A stretch of DNA of 6,733 nucleotides, taken from Bacilli bacterium. Lineage in GTDB: Bacteria > Bacillota_I > Bacilli_A > ML615J-28 > CAG-698. The position numbers and the translations under genes were made by a program. The DNA lies in the NCBI GenBank assembly GCA_016282055.1, contig JAEEJT010000046.1:1-6733 (forward strand), given 5' to 3'. This document shows positions 1-6,019 of this stretch, piece after piece. The notes beneath the pieces were generated by a model. The model was not told the DNA's origin. It was given only the letters and a program-made list of their open reading frames with translations, and did not search any database. The stretch's first letter is position 1. Every line of letters starts with the position of its first letter.

Positions 1-99
1 AATGAAAGTAAAGCATTAATTAGCTTTATGAATGAATTATTTGGTGAGAATAGTTTAAGTCAATCTATAGAGTATATTTTAACTATTGAAATGAATTAA
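1..99 (+). CDS. C-terminal end of an unidentified upstream protein (partial)
   Basis: Frame 1 is open from the left edge and ends at the TAA at 97-99, giving 32 residues that end in ...IEYILTIEMN. The stretch is a plain amphipathic helix/strand mix with no Cys, no membrane segment and no motif that I recognise. It has the same AT-rich codon use as the downstream gene, and that gene's ribosome-binding site begins only a few bases after the stop, so it is probably the preceding gene of one operon. Extracellular transglutaminase-like proteins are commonly encoded downstream of a MoxR-type AAA ATPase and a DUF58 protein, so one of these is a possible identity. That rests on context only, not on visible residues. 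The reading is moderately secure as a gene end and unknown in function. Confidence 0.65.
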   Translation, partial: NESKALISFMNELFGENSLSQSIEYILTIEMN

Positions 100-107
100 T
101 TTCAAGG

Positions 108-114
108 AAAGGAG
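108..114 (+). promoter_or_regulatory. Ribosome-binding site of the giant transglutaminase-like gene
   Basis: AAAGGAG, preceded by a second purine-rich GGAA, lies 5 bases before the ATG at 120. It is a near-perfect anti-Shine-Dalgarno match and fixes the start codon. The 20-base gap to the previous stop holds no terminator hairpin and no room for a promoter, so translation is probably from a message begun upstream. Confidence 0.9.
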
Positions 115-119
115 TTTTC

Positions 120-3100
120 ATGAAAAAGAATAAGACAATATTTATCATAAGTTCAGTTTTAGTTGGTCTTATTGGTTTAACACTTATTTATTTAACTTTG
201 ATTTTAACAAATGTTATTGAAACAAGAAAACCAAAGATTGTTTTAGAAGCTGAAAAGGTAACTTGTACATATACTGGTAGCAAAGTTACATGCAATAAAT
301 ATTCTATTTTATCAGGTGAACTCCTACCAGGTCATCATATTGAACCAATTATGATTGGTTCTTTAAGTGAAGTTGGCTATAAGGAAGTTGACTTTAGTGT
401 TAGTATATTTGATGAAGCTGATGTTGATGTTACTAGTAAATATGATATTACATGTAATCCAGGTAGTATCACTATTAATCCAATAGAACTAACTATAAAA
501 TCAGGTAGTATTAGTAAAGAGTATTTAGATACTTATTTAAATAATGAGTTTCCTATTAAAACTCAAAGTGATGATTATGAATTAGTTAGTGGTAGTTTAA
601 TTGATGGTGATAGACTTGTTGTTGATATCACTGGTGAGTTATATGATGTTGGTAAATGCGATAATACTATGAATGCTTATGTCATAAATAGTAATAATGT
701 TGATGTGTCAAGAAACTATACATTTAATTATCAATATGGTGAGTTGGAATGTAAACAAATTAAGTTAACTGTTAAAACTGATGGTAAATCAAAAATTTAT
801 AATGGTGAAAGTTTAGAATTTAATAGTTTCCAACAAATAGGTAATAATTTAATGGATGGACATGAATTACATGTTGAAGTTATTGGAACAATAACTGATG
901 TTGGAACTTGTGAAAATACAATTAATGCATATGTTCTTGATAGAGAAGGTAGAGATGTTAGTAAATATTATAACATTGAATGTATTCCTGGAACTTTAGA
1001 AGTTGAACCAATTGATTTATATTTTTCAACTGATAGTTTTACAAAAGAATATGATGGAACTAGTTTAAAAGGTAATGGATTGCGTGAGGTTTCTGTTCCT
1101 TTAATATCAGGTCATATGTATAAATACACTTTTAATAGTGAAATTACTGATGTAGGAGAAGCTGTAAATAGTTGTTATATAACTATCGTTGATCAATATG
1201 GAAATAATGTTTCTAAAAATTATGATATACATATTGATTATGGAATGCTTAAAGTTACTGGGAAAACTATAACTATTAGAACTAATAGTAATAGTAATAC
1301 TTTATATGATGGTAATCCAAGAAAAGAAGATTATTTTGAAGATCCTATTGGATTACTTGAAGGTCATACTTTTGTAAGAAGATCAGAGTTTAAAACAATA
1401 ACTGATGTTATAAGAAATGAAAATAAAGAAGCTGTTGGTATTGAAAATAGCTTTACATATGATATCGTTGATAAAAATAATAATAGTGTATTACAATGTT
1501 ATAACGTTATTGAAGAATGGGGAACATTATATTTGCGTCCTATTCAACTATATATAACAACATCATCTAGATCTAAAGAATATGATGGTATTGTTTTAGG
1601 TAGTGAAGAGTATGAATTAATTGGAAGCATTTTAGATAGTCATTATATGACTGTTAATTTCTTTAATACATTAACTAATGTTGGAATGATAGCTAATAGA
1701 GTATTAGTTAAAATTACTGATATTTATGATACTGATGTAACTTTTGACTATGATATATATATAGAAGAAGGAACTTTAGAAATAACAAGAAGATCTATTA
1801 CATTATATTCAAGTGATTTAACTAAGGAGTATAATGGTATTCCTCTTGAAGCAACAAGACCAACTATTATTAGTGGTAGTTTAGTTGTTGGAGATACAAT
1901 AGAATATTCTGATGTTAATGTTGTTAGTTTCACTGATGAACTTGATTCTAATAAACCTAATACTATAAATGTTTATAATAGTTTAGGAGAAGATGTTAGT
2001 GATAATTATGATTTTTCTGATTCTATCTTTGGTACTATTAGTATTACACCAAAGAATATGTATATTCAAACAGGATCAAGTGAAAAAACATACGATGGAT
2101 TATATTTATCTAATTCAAATAATACATATGTTGTCAATATGTTAACAACAGACACATTATATATTATTGATGAGGGATTAGAATATAGTATTAATGATGC
2201 TATTGATCATTATAGAAAAGTAAAAGATGTTCTAATTGATGAAAGAACTAAAGAATATACATATTATCTGAATAGTTTTAATTATGTTATTAGAAATAGT
2301 AATGGTGTTGATGTAACTAAAAACTATTATGTTAATGAATTATGGGGTAAACTTACTATAAAACCAATAAATGTTGTTCTAAGAACTAATTCAATTACTG
2401 GAACATATAATGGTGAATATTATACTGGAGATTATTTTTCTGATTTATATTATAATTTCTTAATTGATAGTATTCTTCCTGGTGAAACATTTATTAATAT
2501 TGATGGATTTATCTCTGTTTGTGATTGCATTTATAATAATGAAGGTGAGTTATCATCATATGAAAACAGAATTAATTATAAAGTTGTTAATGCTATAGGT
2601 GATGATGTTACTAAAAATTATAAGTTTAATGAAATGTTTGGTGAGATTAAAATCTATCCAAAAGATGTTAATGTTGTGATTGATAATTCTAATAATAGTA
2701 AGTATTATGATGGAACTGTCTTAAGCTATAAAATTGATAATTCTAAGTTTGTTAGTCAATCAGGATTATTAAATAATCACTCTATTAATATTATAGAAAA
2801 CATTTATTCATTAATTGATGCTGGTAAGATTGAACTTTCAAAAGTTGTTATTAATGATATACAAGTTTTGGATAACGATAACAAAAATTGTAGCAAGAAT
2901 TATAATATAAATGTTTCTATTAATGATTTAATTGTTAAAAAAGCTAGATTTATTGTTGTTACTGATAGTAGTGATAAGGTATTTGATGGAACTCCTTTAA
3001 CTTGTAGTAGTTATACAGTTACTAATAAAACATTCTCTGATACTTTATTTACTGTTGTTGCTGAGACTAATGGTACTATTACTTATCCTGGTCAAACTGA

Positions 3101-5993
3101 TAATACTTTATTATATGTTTCTTTAATTGATGAAAATGGAGAAGAAGTTGATTTTGATAACTATGAATATGAAGAACGTCTTGGTATATTAGTTGTTAAA
3201 ACATTTGAAGGTGATGGAAGTCAATTAACCAATACTAAATTCACTCCAGACAATGAAGTTTTATTTGAATTATTATCAAATCAATCAAATGAATATATTT
3301 ATTTAAGAAATCAATCGTACTCAACTTTTGATAAAAATACAAATTCTTGGATTAATAACTTTACTAATGAAGTTTTTGAATATAATCCCTTATATTTAAC
3401 TTCTAGTGCTTTAGAAAAAGTTGGTAAAACAACTAATAGTTTAACTATTACTATGAGTGAAAACAGTTATAATTCAAGATTTTTGCCTTATTATATAAGT
3501 AATTATATTACTAGTGATTTAAAGAATTATAATGACGATATTCATGTAAGAAAGAATTATAATAAGACTTATAGCCTTAATTTCTATGATTATAACTATT
3601 TAAGAGAAGGAAAATATGCTTGTAATAGTGATTACAGAACGTTAGAAGAAATTTATCGTGAATTTGTTTATTCAAATTATCTTACAGTGGATAGTGATTA
3701 TGAACCATTCCTAAGAAATATCCTTTCTTCTAATGGAATCAGTTTAAACGATGATAAAAGTAATGTTTATGAAGTTATTAGTTATATTGTTGACTATATA
3801 AATAATAATTATACTTATAACCTTGATTTTGTTGGATATAATTTAAATGAAACAAGTGTTGTAAACTTTTTAAATATTAAAGAAGGTATATGTCAACATT
3901 TTGCTTCCTTAACTTGTTTGTTATTACAATCTTGTGGTATCCCTTGTCGTTATGTTACTGGTTTTTGTATCAGTAATGTTAATAGTGGTAGTACAATAGG
4001 TGTTACAAGTGAATATGCTCATAGTTGGGTTGAAGTATATATTGATGGAATGGGATGGATTATTCTTGATACTTTAGCTGAAGCTAATACTGATATTTTT
4101 GTTAAATTATTAGGTAAAGATTTTGTTTATGATGGAACTTATCAATCATACGAAGCATTTCAAGTTCTTGAAAACTCATTACCTAGTGGCTTTAGTTTAA
4201 AGATGGTTAATCCATTAGGATTAAAAGATGCATTAAGTAGTGAACTTAATAGTTGTGAAGATTTTATTGTTCTTGATAAAAATGGTAACGATGTATCGAA
4301 TAAATATACTGTTCATGTTGTTGAAAGTGAATATATAAATATTTTAAAACGCGAAATAGAACTTGATATTAAAGGTAAGACATTTATTTATAGTGGAGAT
4401 GAGTGTTATTATGACTCTACTCATAATGATTCTGATGGCTTTTATGAGGTTATTAGTGGAAGTTTTGCTTTGAATCATACATTTGTATATTTAGGAACTA
4501 GTGGATATATTATTCCAGGAACTTACTTAAACGGTTATAGAACAATGCAAATTCTTGATGAGGGTTATGAAAACGTAAAAGATAATTATGATATAACTCT
4601 AAATATTGGAAATATTATTATTGAGAAAAGAAACTTATCTATTGATATTAATGGTGATACTTTAGAATTTGATAATAATTATCATTACGTTGATACAAGA
4701 AATTATTCTTATGAAGCTTATACAATCGTTGATGGAAGTTTAAATGAAAATGAAGATTTTTCATTTATTGGATTTAGTTTTAAATCAATTGGTGAATATT
4801 CTAATGTTCCTGATACATATTATATTATGAATAGTAATAATGATAATGTAACAGATTATTATAATATAACTATTAATTCAATAAATAAAGTTATTATAAC
4901 TAAACGCCATATAAAACTTTTAACAGGTAGTCATACTTGGGATTATGATGGAACTTATAAAGTTTGTGATGAAGTTAGTTTTATTATTGGAAGTTTAGCA
5001 AGTGATCATGAATTACAAATAGCTTATCCAAAAATTAAAGATGTTGGTATGATTGTTAATGAACCAATTTCATTTAATATTGTTAATGGTAGTTTAGAAA
5101 GTTGTCTTGATTATTATTATATTGAATGGAATTATGGATTGTTAACAGTTAATGGTTATGGAAATATTTCATTTATTATGGATTATTGTGGCGAAAGATA
5201 TAGTGAGCATTCATCAATTTATGCTGATGTATCTATGATAATTCCAGATATGAAATTCCAATATCTAATGACAACATATAATTTTACATACACTGCTACA
5301 GTTTCTGGTAGTCAAATTGGATTAGGATCATCACCTAGTAAAATTACATCTATTAATATTTATGATGAAAATGGTGATGAAATAACTGGTTATTTTTCTA
5401 TTCAATTAGTTGACGGAACATTATGTATTTATAATGATATTATTACAATTACAACAGGTGGATTAACTAAACAATATGATGGAATTAGTTTTTATAATCC
5501 AACATTTACTTATACTGGAGATTTAGTAAGTGGAGATAGGATTGTAATAGATGAAAGTTGTTTTAGTTCATATGATTTAAAACCTAAAAATTCAAAAAGA
5601 ACTATTGGATATAATAATATATCTAATTACAAAATACTAGATTCATCAGATAATGATGTGACAAGTAATTATTATATTATCATGAATCCTGGTGTGTTTA
5701 TTTGTTTGCCTATCGATATAATTATTTCAACTGAAGATATTTATATAAGCGTAGATGAACTTAATAATGGAATTGATGATTACATTGAAATAAGCAGTGT
5801 AACTTTATCAAGTCTTTTAAATAATCATCATATTGCAAGTTTAGTTTATGTTAGTGATGATATTATTTATGATTGTGAAGGAACACAAATCATTTCAATA
5901 ATTAGCGTTAGAATTTATGATGAATTTAATAATGATGTAACAAGTTGTTATAATATCCTTTATTATGATGATATAACCATTGAAGTTTATTAA
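120..5993 (+). CDS. Giant membrane-anchored surface protein: YDG/MBG-like repeats with an embedded transglutaminase-like domain
   Basis: This 1957-residue protein has a short basic N-terminus (MKKNK), then one hydrophobic segment at about residues 6-33. There is no lipobox and no clear signal-peptidase site, so I read it as an uncleaved anchor with the rest outside the cell. Residues 39-1028 form 11 diverged repeats, residues 1029-1325 a transglutaminase-like region, and residues 1326-1957 seven more repeats ending at the stop. The enzyme core carries GICQHF (Cys1258), YAHSW (His1301) and ILDT (Asp1317), the order and spacing of the transglutaminase/papain-like triad. LLLQSCGIPCRYVTGF matches the conserved strand after the nucleophile. 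No LPXTG motif, second membrane segment or C-terminal wall-binding module is visible. The start is set by AAAGGAG at 108-114. It probably acts as a surface amide-crosslinking or hydrolysing enzyme on a long stalk; the substrate is unknown. It holds 29 cysteines, many for an exported protein. Confidence 0.96.
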   Translation: MKKNKTIFIISSVLVGLIGLTLIYLTLILTNVIETRKPKIVLEAEKVTCTYTGSKVTCNKYSILSGELLPGHHIEPIMIGSLSEVGYKEVDFSVSIFDEADVDVTSKYDITCNPGSITINPIELTIKSGSISKEYLDTYLNNEFPIKTQSDDYELVSGSLIDGDRLVVDITGELYDVGKCDNTMNAYVINSNNVDVSRNYTFNYQYGELECKQIKLTVKTDGKSKIYNGESLEFNSFQQIGNNLMDGHELHVEVIGTITDVGTCENTINAYVLDREGRDVSKYYNIECIPGTLEVEPIDLYFSTDSFTKEYDGTSLKGNGLREVSVPLISGHMYKYTFNSEITDVGEAVNSCYITIVDQYGNNVSKNYDIHIDYGMLKVTGKTITIRTNSNSNTLYDGNPRKEDYFEDPIGLLEGHTFVRRSEFKTITDVIRNENKEAVGIENSFTYDIVDKNNNSVLQCYNVIEEWGTLYLRPIQLYITTSSRSKEYDGIVLGSEEYELIGSILDSHYMTVNFFNTLTNVGMIANRVLVKITDIYDTDVTFDYDIYIEEGTLEITRRSITLYSSDLTKEYNGIPLEATRPTIISGSLVVGDTIEYSDVNVVSFTDELDSNKPNTINVYNSLGEDVSDNYDFSDSIFGTISITPKNMYIQTGSSEKTYDGLYLSNSNNTYVVNMLTTDTLYIIDEGLEYSINDAIDHYRKVKDVLIDERTKEYTYYLNSFNYVIRNSNGVDVTKNYYVNELWGKLTIKPINVVLRTNSITGTYNGEYYTGDYFSDLYYNFLIDSILPGETFINIDGFISVCDCIYNNEGELSSYENRINYKVVNAIGDDVTKNYKFNEMFGEIKIYPKDVNVVIDNSNNSKYYDGTVLSYKIDNSKFVSQSGLLNNHSINIIENIYSLIDAGKIELSKVVINDIQVLDNDNKNCSKNYNINVSINDLIVKKARFIVVTDSSDKVFDGTPLTCSSYTVTNKTFSDTLFTVVAETNGTITYPGQTDNTLLYVSLIDENGEEVDFDNYEYEERLGILVVKTFEGDGSQLTNTKFTPDNEVLFELLSNQSNEYIYLRNQSYSTFDKNTNSWINNFTNEVFEYNPLYLTSSALEKVGKTTNSLTITMSENSYNSRFLPYYISNYITSDLKNYNDDIHVRKNYNKTYSLNFYDYNYLREGKYACNSDYRTLEEIYREFVYSNYLTVDSDYEPFLRNILSSNGISLNDDKSNVYEVISYIVDYINNNYTYNLDFVGYNLNETSVVNFLNIKEGICQHFASLTCLLLQSCGIPCRYVTGFCISNVNSGSTIGVTSEYAHSWVEVYIDGMGWIILDTLAEANTDIFVKLLGKDFVYDGTYQSYEAFQVLENSLPSGFSLKMVNPLGLKDALSSELNSCEDFIVLDKNGNDVSNKYTVHVVESEYINILKREIELDIKGKTFIYSGDECYYDSTHNDSDGFYEVISGSFALNHTFVYLGTSGYIIPGTYLNGYRTMQILDEGYENVKDNYDITLNIGNIIIEKRNLSIDINGDTLEFDNNYHYVDTRNYSYEAYTIVDGSLNENEDFSFIGFSFKSIGEYSNVPDTYYIMNSNNDNVTDYYNITINSINKVIITKRHIKLLTGSHTWDYDGTYKVCDEVSFIIGSLASDHELQIAYPKIKDVGMIVNEPISFNIVNGSLESCLDYYYIEWNYGLLTVNGYGNISFIMDYCGERYSEHSSIYADVSMIIPDMKFQYLMTTYNFTYTATVSGSQIGLGSSPSKITSINIYDENGDEITGYFSIQLVDGTLCIYNDIITITTGGLTKQYDGISFYNPTFTYTGDLVSGDRIVIDESCFSSYDLKPKNSKRTIGYNNISNYKILDSSDNDVTSNYYIIMNPGVFICLPIDIIISTEDIYISVDELNNGIDDYIEISSVTLSSLLNNHHIASLVYVSDDIIYDCEGTQIISIISVRIYDEFNNDVTSCYNILYYDDITIEVY
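234..3203 (+). repeat. N-terminal array of 11 diverged YDG/MBG-like protein repeats (residues 39-1028)
   Basis: Unit boundaries by eye, in nucleotides: 234-482, 483-758, 759-1010, 1011-1262, 1263-1541, 1542-1790, 1791-2051, 2052-2366, 2367-2660, 2661-2942, 2943-3203. The consensus opens with a strand such as IxLxIxT, then S-K-E-Y-D-G-T-x-L, then G-S-L-x-x-G-H/D, then I-T-D-V-G-x-x-x-N, then I-x-D-x-x-G-x-D-V-T-K-N-Y-D-I, and closes with G-T-L-x-I-x-P. This resembles the YDG and MBG beta-sandwich repeats of bacterial surface adhesins, where they act as stalk or binding modules. Units 5, 8 and 9 have insertions before the DVT motif (unit 8 is 105 residues). Unit 1 has CTYTG in place of KEYDG. 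Units share only short DNA words such as GATGGAAC, so the duplications are old. The family name is my reading of the motifs; the repeat nature itself is clear. Confidence 0.9.
3204..3767 (+). other. Linker/N-terminal part of the transglutaminase region, with a YLR...W motif
   Basis: Residues 1029-1216 break the repeat pattern. Residues 1061-1077 read YLRNQSYSTFDKNTNSW, resembling the YLRG-x-x-[FY]-x-x-Y-x-G-x-x-W element that precedes the catalytic core in extracellular transglutaminase-like proteins of the TgpA type. It is followed by a mixed alpha/beta stretch that includes TLEEIYREFVYSNYLTV, like the helix that precedes the core in those proteins. Unlike TgpA, which has several membrane helices, no membrane segment is present here. 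This supports a bacterial TgpA-like exported lineage rather than a cytoplasmic transglutaminase-like peptidase. Confidence 0.7.
3768..4091 (+). other. Transglutaminase-like catalytic core (residues 1217-1324)
   Basis: The domain opens with helix YEVISYIVDYINNNYTY, then the nucleophile motif EGICQHFASL with Cys1258 (codon 3891-3893). The strand SCGIPCRYVTGF follows, then EYAHSWVEVYIDGMGW with His1301 (codon 4020-4022), then IILDT with Asp1317 (codon 4068-4070). The Cys-His gap of 43 and His-Asp gap of 16 residues are normal for the transglutaminase-core superfamily. The usual D-P/A-T after the last strand reads D-T-L here, a mild departure that keeps the acid. All three catalytic residues are present, so activity is plausible. 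The family includes crosslinking transglutaminases, deamidases and peptidases, and the sequence alone does not say which this is. Confidence 0.92.
4095..5990 (+). repeat. C-terminal array of 7 degenerate YDG/MBG-like protein repeats (residues 1326-1957)
   Basis: Unit boundaries by eye, in nucleotides: 4095-4352, 4353-4628, 4629-4904, 4905-5153, 5154-5435, 5436-5711, 5712-5990. The first (FVYDGT, then KNGNDVSNKY), fourth (WDYDGT) and sixth (TKQYDG, then NDVTSNYYI) keep the hallmark motifs. The second, third, fifth and seventh have lost YDG but keep the closing D-V/N-V-T-x-x-Y or equivalent turn plus final strand. The last unit ends at the stop codon, so the protein finishes on a repeat with no anchor or sorting signal after it. 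This array is on average more diverged than the N-terminal one. Confidence 0.82.
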
Positions 5994-6002
5994 TTTTTAA
6001 AG

Positions 6003-6009
6003 AAAGGAG
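6003..6009 (+). promoter_or_regulatory. Ribosome-binding site of the second surface-protein gene
   Basis: AAAGGAG lies 10 bases before the ATG at 6020, within the 26-base gap after the giant gene's TAA. It selects 6020 as the start of the downstream frame and argues against the alternative frame that contains an ATG at 6075. No hairpin plus T-run is seen in the gap, which supports co-transcription. Confidence 0.88.
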
Positions 6010-6019
6010 TACAGGTAAT

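Noticed and set aside
61..100. A promoter within the end of the upstream gene (TATATT-like words)
   Set aside because: Such words occur everywhere in this AT-rich sequence. No convincing -35 with correct spacing was seen, and the close spacing favours read-through transcription.
1748..1933. 61-codon open frame on the minus strand
   Set aside because: It lies wholly inside the giant gene, antisense to repeat units 6 and 7, has no ribosome-binding site, and its content is explained by the strong codon bias of the plus strand.
234..3203. Intramolecular Lys-Asn isopeptide bonds in the repeats (KEYDG Lys to DVTKNY Asn)
   Set aside because: The Lys is frequent but the Asn is not: units 3, 5, 6 and others have Y, C or D there. 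Units 5 and 9 lack the Lys. An obligatory bond-forming trio is not conserved.
3126..5393. DxNGxD-like segments (DENGEE, DKNGND, DENGDE) as EF-hand or dockerin calcium loops
   Set aside because: They sit at the same point of the repeat as non-acidic versions (DREGRD, DQYGNN) and are a turn of the beta module. No flanking helices or full 12-residue calcium loop are present.
120..5993. Phase-variable tract or recently amplified DNA repeat
   Set aside because: No long homopolymer or short tandem repeat was seen. The protein repeats share only short DNA words, so slippage or frequent recombination between units is unlikely.
5994..6019. Terminator between the two surface-protein genes
   Set aside because: The 26-base gap has no inverted repeat with a T-run; most of it is the ribosome-binding region of the next gene.
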